A stretch of 64,000 nt of DNA. Source: Melieria omissa (taxonomy: Eukaryota; Arthropoda; Insecta; Diptera; Ulidiidae). Below are positions 35,376 to 48,250 of this stretch, in pieces (within the stretch, counting starts at the first letter, position 1; the number at the start of each line of letters is the position of its first letter). Location of the stretch: assembly GCA_963971225.1 (NCBI GenBank), contig OZ020267.1:106975892-107039891 (forward strand), read 5' to 3'. A model generated the notes under the pieces. That model ran no database searches, was not told the origin of the DNA, and saw only the letters and a program-made list of their open reading frames with translations. Position numbers and translations under genes: made by a program.

Positions 35376-36356
35376 AAAAATGAAATTAAAAAAGTTAAAG
35401 AGGAATACAAAATATTTACTGTAAGAGTTCTGGGTTCTGACTGACTGTCAACTTGTAGACTGATTTATTGATTAATACAGATCATAGTGAAATCATACAA
35501 ACGAACCAAGTAGAATGATGGCCTCTTCTTTGCTTGTATGACAGAAAGAGGGTGATTTGAAGAGTTAATTGCTAAGAAATTTAATCCTGAAAAATAAAAA
35601 GTAAAGAATATTTTAATTAAATCATAAAATTCATGCGTCCAAAGCTACCCAAAGGATAGCTGGGTCATTTATAAAGCTGATAAGTTTTCACTGAAATATT
35701 AAGCACACAGAGAAAGTGAGTGGAACAACATTAACATATATCTTTCATTAATATATCTTTGTTCCAAAAATTGTGTTGTGACAAATATGGTTTTGAAATT
35801 TTTGAATCAAAATATTTGAATCAAAACTGGTGTACGACACCTCTCCCCTAAAATGATACCATTTTTTTTTTGTGTTCGCACTAAAGAGCAGCACAACAAG
35901 TTCTATTGGGCACAATTCACTACTGCACAGTACTTTCAAGTACTCTACTTCAGTGTAGCGGTGACTGCGAATTCAAATGCTCAATAGTTCTATTCTGCAA
36001 CAAAGCAAGCACTGCATCATTCGAAAACCGTTTCGCTACAGCAGCAACAGTGCTTGTGTTCTGTTGTGAAGCAAAACATCAAAACAGAAAGCTATAATGA
36101 GGTTAAGTAACGGTAAATCACAGCAAGCACACCGAGTGAAGTAGAACTTCTACTTCACACCGATTGAAGCAGAACTTCTATTTCACACCGAGTGAAACAG
36201 ACTTAAATAAATATCGAAATAACATGTTTTAAACCTGCGTTTTATTTACATTCATGTTGCTGTAATGCTTGAAATGCAGCCCAGATTCCATACAAAATAC
36301 CAAAAACAAACATCAGCTACTCCGATCGTGCAAAACAAAACACCGTATGCTTGAAA
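35376..36356. other. Unassigned stretch with GAAGTAGAAC words
   Basis: No gene. From 35920 on, words such as ACTTCAGTG and CACCGAGTGAAGTAGAAC recur, including three imperfect CACACCGA(G/T)TGAA units at 36127-36205. They announce the minisatellite that follows. Confidence 0.45.
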
Positions 36357-36490
36357 ATGTTCTACTGCAGTGCTTCACTGCAGTATTGTTCTACTTCAGT
36401 GTTGCTTCACTTCAGTCTTGTTCTACTTCAGTGTTGTTCTACTTCAGTGCTGTTCTACTTCAGTGTTGTTCTACTTCAGTGTTGTTCTAT
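36357..36490. repeat. 16-bp minisatellite TTCTACTTCAGTGTTG
   Basis: TTCTACTTCAGTGTTG or one-base variants are repeated head to tail about six to eight times. The last four copies are nearly perfect at 36421-36484. The open frame 36269-36577 is driven by this repeat and is not treated as a gene. Confidence 0.85.
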
Positions 36491-39161
36491 ACTTCACGGT
36501 GCTTGAAGTTCTATTGTCGTTTCGTGCAGTATTCGTATGAATATCAAAAGCTTTCTTCACTGCAGTGCTTGTTTTGAAGTGAAAGTAAAGAAGAGCGACA
36601 GTATTTGAAAGCACAGCAATGGCTTGCAAGTCATTTTTATAGTGCTTGCGCCGCTCTTTAGTTCGCACATCTATAAAATAAGTAAGTAAATTGTATAAAT
36701 CCAATCGAAGCTAAACAATACAAACCAAAATAATTATAAACATAAAATCAAAACGAATGTTGTTGTTTAAAAAAATTTTAATTTGCAAATTCTATTTGAC
36801 GCTTTATTTCGTTATCAAACATTTTTCAGCATAATTTATATTTATTAATTTAATTTAGTTGATTGATTTATTTACGGTTTATGCCTTCATTTAATTTGTT
36901 GTATATACTATATATGTATATGTGTGTATATATTCTCGTAGCTATTTATAACATATGTATATATATGCATTTAGTTATTCTGCACAATTTTTAGCTTGTT
37001 TTTTTCATTTTCAATATTAAACCCAACTTAACAAACAATTACAAATAATAGTAGAGAACATAAAATAAAAATAAAAAATATCATGAAAATCAAACAACTG
37101 CATTTACATATATTACACATGTAGTATACATAAAGATAAACAAAAGCTGTACCATTCGGTGTAATGTAAACAAAAATGTACTAAAAAACAAATCTAGCAA
37201 AGTTTGTTTCACTTTTATGTTTTCTTTAACTGAATTTCAGTAGTTGACAGTGCAAACTTTTTACAATATGTTATTCCATTCAACATGGGAAAGAGAAGAA
37301 AACAGTAAACTAATAGAAACTAATTGAAAACAGCAAAGTGTTGAAGACTTTTAGCGTAGCCTGGCGCGCGCTTTACACACACAAATCGAATGCATTAACA
37401 CAAAAATAACTAACAAATTACAATTACAAAATAATAATAATAATAAAAATTCAAATAAAATAAATCACGCTTTTGATATTTGAATGTAATTTTGCGTTGT
37501 CGCATTGTTTGCATTAGCATTAACAAAATAGCGCTTAAAATTAAACAATTACACAAAATTAATGGTAAAAACTTTAGAGGTTGTATGCTTTATTTGTTTT
37601 ATTTTAATTAAATTAATTTTCATATGATATAATTATTTTTTAACATAATCGTATGTACACACAAATGTTTTAGCAAAATAGATAATTTGTTAATTAAAAC
37701 AAATAAACAACAAATAATAATTGTAACTTGCTACAGTTTTTTTCCAGCTAATAGTTTATGTATGTTTAATGATTTTAGTTTATTTTTATTTTATTTTTTT
37801 TTTAGTTTATTTTTCCATCAACGTCATTGCAATTTGCATAAAAACTTAAAAACATAAACGCGCTTAGCTCATAAAAAAATTTACTATTAGTTGCTTTACG
37901 TTTTCATTAACTTTATTTAACATTTAAAATCATAGTTACATATATGTATGTATGTATGTAATAGTATATATATAAAAAAAACTTAATAGTTACAAAAAAT
38001 CAATAGAAAATATGTATAAACAAAATATTAGATAACCACAACGCTTGCAGCAACATTTTTTTCCTTTCATTTCAGTTATTTTTTTCAAATATCTGCAAAT
38101 TGCTTAAATTTCATAGATTTAGTTTCTATTTTATTTAATTTAATTTTAAATAATTTTACTTTTCATTAGTTAAATAAAGCAGCATTTCGATTAAGTGCTG
38201 CCGCTGCAGTTTCTTTGTTGTTGTTTTGTTTATTACATTTAAAAATTAATAAAGCAAATTGTAACGGCTTATAACAACAACAATTCAAAGTTGCTAACTT
38301 CTTATGGTCAACTTTAATGAATGTAAATTAACTAAAATTGTAGTTGCTTCTTTTTGGGGTTTTTTTGTTTTTTGTTTTTTCTCTTTATATATTTTTACAG
38401 CAGCTTTAAACAAAAAAATTAAAAAATAAATGATTAATAATTAAACTAAGCAAGCAACACAAGTGAACTTAGAGCTAAAACTTAAACGTTAAAAACGTTA
38501 AATGTAAAAAAGAAGTTGTGGTACTTTAAATTTAGATTTTCAATTTCATAATTAACAACTAAATGATAAAAGTAAGCATACAAGTTTCATCAAGTTTCGA
38601 CGTAATCATAAGTTATATACAATTTAGCAATGGGCCAAAACAAAAACACATCAACTTGAGGTGCAAAGATAAACAATAACTTTTAAAATTGTAATTTTTT
38701 TTTGTTTGATGTGGTCCCAAACAATTTGAAAACAGCTAAAAATCCAGCGCTACATGGGCACATGTCTGTGAGCGGGGAAGGGAAAGCGTATGAAGCAGTG
38801 ACGCACTCAGAAAATCATTTGGAGCAACAGTTCCATATACAAATTTTGAGCCAAATATCATTCAGAACCATATTTGCAGCCCAAATAGATTCCAAAAAAC
38901 AGATATTTGAAGGGGTTCGAACACTCCAAATCGCACTTGCGTGCGCCACTGAGATGAAGTGATATTAGAAAAAAATAAAAATACAGCTTGACATATGTGT
39001 TCGTGTGTTCAATTTACAAACTTAAGCAACAAGTTTTCATTAATTTTACTAAAAATTTTGATTTTTTGTTTGGTTGTTATGATTTTAAATTTTGTTAGTT
39101 ATATTAATATATTTGTTTATTTTTAACCTTTTATTAATTTAAAAACTTGTTGATTGTTTAG
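36491..39161. other. AT-rich non-coding stretch
   Basis: No gene recognised; AT-rich throughout, with TATG runs near 37940-37960. The segment 38705-38965 is more balanced in composition and carries an 86-residue plus frame (38702-38962) with no recognisable features. It may be an old insertion. Confidence 0.45.
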
Positions 39162-39361
39162 CGTCTCTCAAACTTTATTTCGCATATCATTCAAGCAAGC
39201 AGTGAGTCAAGCTCGTACCAACTTTGGAGGCCTTGTGTACCTCCAATGATTTTTAGGTTATAGAAGGAAATTGTGCTGCATGCACTTTCACTTGGAGACC
39301 CTATTAGGCCCATTGTGCCACCTTCCAACTGCTGATATGCGCATCACAGTTTGAGAATCGC
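39162..39361. mobile_element. hAT-type MITE
   Basis: The left end CGTCTCTCAAACTTTATTT... pairs in inverted orientation with the right end (GCGATTCTCAAACTGTG...) over about 27 bases, including CGCATATCA, with several mismatches. The flanks TTGTTTAG (39154-39161) and TGGTTTAG (39362-39369) agree at seven of eight positions. An 8-bp duplication and CTCAAAC-type ends are characteristic of hAT transposons. At 200 bp it is non-autonomous. Confidence 0.72.
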
Positions 39362-39369
39362 TGGTTTAG

Positions 39370-42300
39370 TGCATTGCGCTGCCAATAATGAAGCACAACA
39401 AAAGCTGCCAGAAATAAGAACTGGCTTGAAGTTTCAGAAGATTCATTGAGAAAAAAGTTGAACACGTAACAACTAAAAACTTTACCAAACTTTCTCTTTA
39501 GAATAGAATGGTCTGTTTACTGTCAAATGTTACCAAAAGCCAACTTGAAGGTTCGGTGCGCGCCTGTTGAAAGCATCATTGGCACTTTATTGCTCTACTG
39601 GGCTCTACTGTGGCCCTAAGAGACATCATACAGAGATCATTCGAATGTTTAAATGCTTTCAACAAAAACACAATGAAGAGCGCAACTGCTGACTTTAAAG
39701 CAAAATTTGTCATCACTATGAAAAGTGCAACTGCTTTGAAGAGGAAAAATTTGTTTCTAGTTTTTTTTAAATCTAATTTGAAGAGGAAAACTGGTTCTAT
39801 TCAGTTGGATTACAGTTTCTTTCTTTCTTCAGGGGAGCTCAGAGGATTTCATTTCATAAAGCGGGTGGAAAGTTGAAACCACCTTTGCCATTCATAATTT
39901 TTATAACAAACGACTATTTAGGTGCGTTTGAATCCTAAAAGACTTCCTTGCTTGTATCTTAGCCAAAGTTGCTCAGTATTTTTGTTTCGATTGCCGCCTC
40001 CAAAAGTTGACTTTGGCTCAGTATTTTTCTGTATTTGATAAATTTTTGATACAAAATTTAAAAACAATCAATGGACAAGTGCTTTTGCACTTAATGTTCT
40101 AAGAAGCTCTGGCGTGGCCGAGTCTGTGGTGTACTTAATGCTTGAACAGAATTTGAAATGGTTCATTTAAGACACGCTTGAAAGTTGTACAGACATGAGT
40201 GCATTGTTTTTGAGAGCTAAAGGGTCTTAAAATGATTTTAAAAATTCAAAACAAACTTTTACTCTGCACTTGTAAAGCATTCACGAACTAATGGAACAAT
40301 TAGAAACTATTAAAATTCTGCTTGAATGCAATGTCGATTGAACGAAAGTACATAGCAATGCCTCTGAGCGCTCTAAAGTAAGTTTTCCGTGTTCGTTTTC
40401 TTCGACTCAGCAAAACATTTGGACAGCTTTTTTTCTGTGATCAATAACGATAATCGCTTAAGTAAACTCATTACCTAATTTAACTTGAAATTGTTGTTTG
40501 TATTACTCACTTTATTTACTACTTACGGCCTTTTGTACTCATGCGTCATCCACTTATTTATATACTCACTTTTTACAAACTTACATAAGGCAGTTTTAGC
40601 TATCTTTGACACATCATTTGACCTCTGGCAATTATACCACACAATCCACAATCTTTTCCAACATGATTTCTTTCACTGCTTCCAGAAAAAATCATCTCAT
40701 TAAGGAGATCTTGTATAGAGCGCATAACAGGTGAGTACAAAAAGCGGTAAGTAGTAGAAAAAGCAAATAATACAAACATGACAATTTAAAGTTAAATTAG
40801 TGGTGACTTAAACAACATCATTGCCAGAGCCAGTTCTGATCTAAGTAATGCATTTATGTACTTGAGCGATTATTGCTTTTGGACACATAATAGTTTAGCA
40901 TTACAAAGGCGCACAGCAAAAGTTAAACCAGAGCTTTTGCCAAGCAAATAAATAACCAATTGATTACTATATATTCCAACATAATTGTCTATAATGCTAA
41001 GAATGACAAGTGTACCTTATCTCCTTTGCAGTGGCTTCAGCCATTCCAGCGCTTCGATTCTATGCTCGTTTCTTATTTAATTGACTTGAAAAATTTAAAC
41101 TTTTGAGCACTAACACTTTTGGCAGACGCAATTACTAGCTTCATTTAATGAAATTTTCAATCATTCAAATTTTTTCATATTTAAAATTTCTTTAAATTTG
41201 TTACTTTAGCAGCTGTAAAAGCTTAGCAGTTTATGTTAACGTCAAATAATAACTTTGTATATGTATTTTTGTTATCTACTTCAAATTATATGTTTAATTT
41301 TTTTTGTATTGTTTTAGATTTGCATTAAACAAATTATCACACTGAAAAAATGTACTACGTCTTCCCGCACATTCTGGTCATTTCTTTCAATTTTCATACT
41401 GTTTTTGTGTGCGCATTTTTTACTTTAAGCAAACAACTTTTATAAGTCACCATTTGATCGGCAGTGAGCGCTTGTGGTGACACAGATGCGCTGCAACTTG
41501 TTTGCCACTTTTTGACGTTTTCTTCTTTACTACTTGGCACACTTTAGCGCTCAATTTTCTACACGCTTTGCAGCTTTTAGAGCATTTTCAGTTGCTTTCT
41601 TATGCATTTGTGGTCTCTATGCATTTGTGGCCTTACACATCCGAGCCCTGTATGCATTCTGCATTCTACCTTTTAGCTTTTCACATTCATTGCACTGCTC
41701 TCTTTATGTCACTTGAACGTTTTCGTTTAGGCTGTTAATCGTTTTTAATTGCAATTAATGTTGAGTTTTTTAGTAAACAAAAATATATAATGATCAAACT
41801 TATTCAAGCTTTCTTTCCCATCCATTGGCTGCTAATGTATTTTTGCATTTTTTTTGTTGGTATTTAATTTGTGTGTTTATGTTTGTGTAAAATTTACAAT
41901 AACTTTTTGAATTGATTTTTTTCTTTAGGCTGTGCCATTCACTTTAATTGGTAAAGTACCCTTTTTTAATGTACGCATAGTTAAATAATATTTTAAAATT
42001 ATTTATTATGTAAAAAAGTGTTATTTGCAATGTGTGTGTGTCTATGTAGATGTGTGTTTTGTGTATGAATTTATGTTTTGTGTGTGTGTGTGTGTGTGTG
42101 TTTGTAAAAAGCCGTTTAACATAATAACGCTGCAGCTTGGCTTCAACTGGTGGTTGCTGACGTGCCACTTTGGCATAGAGCGTTGTGTTAAATGCCTAAA
42201 TGTTGTTGTTGTTGCGGTTTTGCTCTTAAATTTTCTTTTAATCAATACATAATATTTTCATTTTCTCTAATAATAAATATGTAACACTTCAGTTTTGTTT

Positions 42301-42990
42301 TTATTTTTTTTTTGTTATGCTTTTCGTAAGCAATTTTCGCACAAATTCTCAATGATAAAAATTAGCTTCAACAGCTTTTTTGCAATTTTTCTCAGCTTAA
42401 CACTTTATGCCTCGTTAATCTTTGTGGTTGAGGACATTCTTGATGGTTGTAGCTTACTAAAACAAAAAGTTTTTTTTTCTAACAGAAATTCAATTAGTAG
42501 CAAATTCTGCCCAAATTAAACATTAGTTACAAATATTGTTAGTGTATGTCTTAAGAATTTCTTGCTCTTAAAAACTAGCATCGCTTTAATATGCAATTTG
42601 TATATTTGAAAGAATATTTGAAAGAAAACAAAAAAAAAAAAAAAAATCATCGAGTTAGAAATTGTTTAGTTAAATATTTAATGTCGCATTGCCCACGAAC
42701 TTCGCTCTGCCATTCGGAAATTTTAGTGTTTTTACATAAACATACACATAATCGTAATTATGTATGTGTGCGTGTATGTGACGCAGTAACGTGCAGCCCA
42801 TACAACAGACACTCACAGCATGTGCTCATCTCGCCCTTCTCGCTCCTCTCTTCAGCGCATTCGTATGCATCTTCTGCTCTTTAGCTGCAGCTATGCCAAC
42901 AATTTCAACAATCCAATCGCCCAGTTTAACGTTAACATCCTTTTGCCGTTCTACGGTTATTTCATTTCATATTGATTGCGGTTCAAATGT
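39370..42990. other. Non-coding stretch downstream of taiman
   Basis: No independent gene recognised. The plus strand becomes T-rich from about 40480, with GT runs near 42033 and 42079-42102 and an A-run at 42629-42646. Part of it could be a long taiman 3' UTR, since A-rich sense sequence is usual there, but the transcript end cannot be placed. Confidence 0.4.
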
Positions 42991-43574
42991 GATCCAAACA
43001 AACAAAAATTGTGCTACTTTTGTAATTCGCGCATGGTTTACGGTATTGGAACTCAATCTATGTGTGTGTGTGTGTTTTACTAATGTAATATTTATGTAGT
43101 GTTGAGTTTAATTTTACTTTTTTTATTTACTTTTGCTATTTTCAAATGAAAACGAGAGTCATTGCTATTTTGCATTTGTGTATGCGGTTTTTCATCGTCT
43201 GCCTCTAAATATACTATTTTTTTTTGTTTAAGTAAATAAATGCTAAGGTTCTATTGCACCCCGGTACATGAATTTTCTTTTGTTGTGTTTTGTTTGCTTG
43301 TTTTGTTATTATCATAATTGTTTCATAATTCTTTTGTCCCTTAATTTGCTAAAAGTGTTCGCCTTTTAATCGTTTTATTTTCTTAAAATAAAGTATTTAA
43401 ATTGTTGTTGCTGTTGTGTTGATGGCTGCTGTTAGCTCGCGTTAAACTGTCAACGGCACATCTCAGTTACGTTTCGGCAACGTAATTTATGTCCATTGTT
43501 GTTGTTTGCGGCTGGTTTTGTGGTTGTGGTCGCTGCTGTTGATGAGTGTGTCGCTTTTTTTAGGCTTTTTAAGG
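42991..43574 (-). other. tai: Probable taiman 3' UTR
   Basis: Immediately after the stop, the minus strand continues with CAA/CAG-rich non-coding sequence typical of fly 3' UTRs. A polyadenylation signal AATAAA lies at 43374-43379, about 195 bases after the stop. Further AATAAA-like words follow downstream, so longer forms are possible. Confidence 0.5.
43374..43379 (-). promoter_or_regulatory. tai: Candidate proximal polyadenylation signal of taiman
   Basis: AATAAA on the minus strand about 195 bases beyond the stop codon. AT-rich DNA contains many such words, so use is unproven. Confidence 0.35.
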
Positions 43575-43603
43575 TCACCTTGTACTGCTGCTGCTGAAGA
43601 AAT
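43575..43603 (-). CDS. tai: taiman last coding exon
   Basis: The acceptor TTTGTTTTGCAG precedes ATTTCTTCAGC. In phase with the previous exon it encodes only HFFSSSSTR before TGA at 43575-43577. Because the coding part is so short, the call depends on the splice sites and phase alone. Confidence 0.6.
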
Positions 43604-46600
43604 CTGCAAAACAAATGGCAATAGAGTCAATTAACAAGAAAAACTAGCATCTCAGTCTAGAACAGCCGCTTAACACTGCTTAGCGTGGCTTAAAAAAGTA
43701 GTTAGATGGTTTTGAATTCGCACTTACGTGGATCGAAGCTGAAATTCATTGTTGGATCGGGTGGTGTATTGAGCAGCGATGCATTGCCGCCACCATTACC
43801 GCCGCCTTGCGTTGCCTGCTGTTGCGCCATGCCATTGCCGCCAGCGCCCACCGACATTGGTCCCTGTTGGCCGCCACCTAGCGGACTTTGTGGCGTGGCA
43901 GTGACCCGTAGACCGCCGCCAGCGCCACCGCCACCCGGCACACCGTTGCCACCACTGCCAGCGCCGCCGCCACCACTAGCCGCCGCCGCTGCTGCTGCTG
44001 CGGCAGTCTGTTGCTGTGCACGTCCGCTAACGACTGCGCGCAATTCCTGCTTTACGAATTCCGAGGAGTTGGCTGCGTTGCCAGCTGCAATGAATATACG
44101 CAATCATGGGCATAGAAGAGAAAAATAGACAATCAAGTTTAAGTTAAAGATGTAAGTGGCTTAAGCAAATCAATTCAAGACGAGGGTCAGTGGAGCGGAG
44201 GGAGAGTGAGGGGCGTTTTGCATTAGATACACAAGGCGTTGTTCCTGATTTGGCGCTTAATATATATATAGAGAGATATAGTTCATATTTACAGTGGAAG
44301 TGCATGGCGTATGAAAAGAGAGAGCAAGTAGATCAAGTGAGATTTAAAGTATAACAGAAAATAGAGTGAAAAAGGAAGGTTGAGCCGCGTACTTGAGGGG
44401 CTGTTATAAATTGGTTGTTGTAACATTTAAACACGGAAAATACATAAACGGAAATACACAAACACAACAATAAAACACGAAAGCAAAGAAGGTACATAAA
44501 AACTTTAAGAGAATATAATGAATAGTTATAAATTAAGCTGCAACAAAGACTTAATGAAACTAAAGAACGGCAGAGCAAGCTAAGTTGTTGTTGGGAAAAG
44601 GAGTTAAAGGTGTGTTTGTGAGGTGACCAGTGTTTGTATGGAATGTGCGAGTGTTGCTGATTTAGTGTTTGATATTTTCTGGCACAACATGAAAAATAAG
44701 TACAACACAAAAACAGTAAATAAGAAAATGTAAAAAAAAACCAAATTGTAAGAAGAAAAGTCATCATAGATACAGCCAATTCCACTTTTTTATAAACGTA
44801 TCTGAAAACAGTATTCTGCTGTTGAAAGAACGTGGCTACAGCTAAAACTAATAGCTAAAAAAATGGTAAAATATTAGAAGAGCGACACCATCTGAGATGA
44901 CAAATAACCGAATTGAAATTTTCAGATTAGTTGTATAAATTTTTGAAAATACTGTTGACATTGTATTCTGAAACTACACCATGAAAATTTACATTTGAGC
45001 TTAGAGATTTTAAAGTAATTAACAAAATATTTTACAACTTTTCATAAACCGTACATTTCGTGAAGAAGAAATTCTAGTATATTTGTTGGAAATAGGTATT
45101 TGCCATCAAGTTCAGTTACTACCAAACAAAAGTTCTTAAAAGTTACTAATTTTTCTATATAATATAACAATCAGTAATACACATTGATGAGTGGGTTTCT
45201 GACCTTAGGGGGGAAAACAGTTTAGCACATTTATCCTACGAGTTATTTACAGCTGAAGACCACAAATCGTCTAAGGGTACAAATATAACAGACATGGACT
45301 GTGAACAAGACTGAGTGATTCCTCAGGTGGATGTGTAAATAATGTAGCATTGTGTTTTTTATATACGCGACATTTATGTAACGACAAGTAAATGGATTGT
45401 ATGCGTTGCGTCTCTAAACCAAACATTTATGTTACATTTATATTTATGGTAACTTTAGCACAGAACCATGATGTATGTTTGTGTCTTCATGTTATTGTTA
45501 TGTACATGGCATAATGTTTTATATGTAAGTGTACAATGAGTCGTTTTGATGTGAGCCTTGGGGGCAGGTTTGGTGTGGGGGAGTACATAGAGTAGCACAT
45601 GAGTATATGCAGTTATGTAGTCTATGTGGGTATGTATTTCCGCTTACCGGCCTGCGTGCGACCATAGAAATCATTTGGCGGCTGTGGTGGTGGTCCCTGT
45701 GCTGCAGCATGTTGCATATTATTGTACATCATGCTGCCAAAGCCGCCGCCCCCGCCATTCATGCCAATGCTGGTGACAGCGCCATTGCCGCTGCCGGCAA
45801 CGCCGCCGCTGTTATCGTGATTGGTGGTGGATGTGTTACCGAATGGGCGTGGTGAGCCTGTTTATTTTGTTAACAGTTATTTGTTTGTTTTTTTATTATT
45901 TGAAGGGGACAAAGTAACGAAAGAGACGCATGAGTCGAATTTCAAAATATTTGTGGACAGTTTTGTTTTGTTGAACAAGCTTAAAAGTTAAATGCATGTA
46001 GTCGCGTTTGTATGTTAAAATGATACAGCTGGCATATGTGATGAGGGCATTCAGTTGCTATAGGAACTATGAGTAGTTTTGAACTAATGCAACCAACTTG
46101 AGTATGGTTTCGCTGTAAATGGAAAAGCTGTCATAAACTGTTACAGCATCATTTTGGCCATTGGAATGCATTCAGAAATGGGAGAGCATTTAGTAAATGC
46201 CTGGAGTTGAAGCTTTGACAGCGACTATAATGAGCCTAGAATGAGCGCTCAATGCGCAGAGAATCCACTAATATAAACAATCGTTTTAGTAGACTGAATG
46301 ATACTTGGTAAAGCTAGCTGAGCTATAAGATCGGTGCGCGATCTTGAACAAAACCGTCTGGCTACAAATAACGTCAGCATTTTTGTTAAAAATGCAGCAC
46401 ATCAGTTGAACTACGCACCGGGTAAGTGTTGTGTCGCCTGCGGCACACTGCTCTGACGCTGCATGCGCTGCATCTGCTGCTGTTGCTGGAAAACATTGGC
46501 GCCCGGCCCGCCGTACGGCGACTGCGGTGAGGGTGACGTAGGTGGTCCGCTGAAGCCGCCACTGTCGCTGCCCTGAAAAGAGCTTTGCCGCTGCAGTCCC

Positions 46601-48184
46601 ACAGTGCCTCCTGCCGCACCGCCCGGAACACCGCCACTGGGCGAATTGAGGCCACGTCGCTGATTTTGATACTGGCGTGCCGTATATGGACTCACACCCT
46701 ACGCGTAGCAGGGAGTAATAAGTTAGCAAAATGCATTCATTTGCGTAAGCAACGTGATTACGTACCTGCAATTGCGCGCTCAGCATGGGGTTGTGCTGCT
46801 GCAGCGAATGGCCGCGCTGTGTGGGCGCATTTGATTGCGCACCACCTGCGCCGCCAGCCGCTGCCCACTGTTGTGCCGAAATGTTGGCCATGCCGCCCGG
46901 CGATTGCACGCCCGTGCCGCCGCCGCCTCCAAAGGGCGGCTGACGCGGCGATAGTTGCGCTGCTACAGCGCCGCCAGCGGCCTGTGCTGCTTGAAAGGCG
47001 GCCAGCTGTTGCTGCTGTTGCTGTTGCGCTGCGTTCACCTGTTGCTGCTGCTGTTGCGACAATTGCTGCTGTTGCTGCGGCGAGAGACGTTGCGCTGTTT
47101 GTGAGAATTGTGGCGCGTAAGCTGGGAACAACGAATTGGCAACAAATTCAATCAATAATTACAAACATCTGCTCAACAGACACACCCACCTGGATTGGAT
47201 TGCGGACTGAAGGGTGCGTTGCGTGGGCCTGGGCTCAGCTGCTGCTGTTGTTGTAGCATGCTCTGCGCGAAATTCGGACTCAGCTGCGAATCGGGCGGCA
47301 GATTGGTGCGCGACAGGGAAACGTTCGGTGCCACTGTTGTGTTGAGCAGTGTGCCAATGTTATTGAGGCCCGGATTCAGACCTGTAAACACAGCGAGCGC
47401 TGCATGAGGAGAATTTCGCACGACAACAAGCGAGTCGTTTTTGCACTTACACAACTGATCGTTGCGTGCCGTCGCACTTTCGGGCACCAGCAGCTGCTGC
47501 TTCTGTTGCTGCTGCAGCAGTCGTTCCTTCTGCTGCTGCTGTTGCTGTCGCAGCCGATACTGCTGTTGCGCCGGCATGACGTTGCCGCCCGGCGTGGTCA
47601 CCGCATTCATGGGACCGCGGCCGCGCGCTGCCGTGTACATGGGCGGCGGTCGCTGAAAGCCCTGATTCGCATTCGCGCGCATAGCCTCCAGCATTTGCTG
47701 CACGGGCGCCTGCTGCTGTCCGCCCACCTGGCCGCTGCGCAACATCTGCTGCAGCATTTGCTGCTGCTGGAACTGGTGTTGCTGCTGCTGCTGTTGCTGC
47801 TGATGCGTCAGTGCGCCGAGCATGTTGCCCGGATAGGCGGGCGGCTGTGGCTGTGACTGGTGATGCTGCTGCTCCTGCAGCTGCGACGTCTCCATGATCA
47901 GCGACTTTTGTATCTCGTTGATGGCCATGGCAGTGGGTGTTTGCGGCGCAAAGGGCTGATCGTCCGACACGTAGTCCATGACGCTGTCGAGTATCTTCGA
48001 CAGCTCCGAGTCGCCGTCGATGCCCAGCGAGGTCAGCTGTGCGCCGGCCAGCGACGTGACTGTCGATGTCGCGCCGCCGTTGCCTGAGGTAGCTGTTGTA
48101 TTGTGTGGAGGTGTGGCAAAGGTGTGTGCGTCAGTCGCTGCGTAGCTCATTTGGGGCGGCTGCTGTTGTTGCTGCTGTTGCTGT

Positions 48185-48250
<66 letters not shown>

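Noticed and set aside
34935..35410. Minus-strand open frames rich in FILFY
   Set aside because: Same artefact, from the second TAAAA array.
38702..38962. 86-residue plus frame in a more balanced-composition patch
   Set aside because: No domain recognised and no flanking gene signals; possibly an old insertion but not supportable as a gene.
46585..47256. Plus-strand frame of 223 residues
   Set aside because: Antisense shadow of taiman exons; Arg/Ala-rich composition from reading CAG/GCC-rich codons in reverse.
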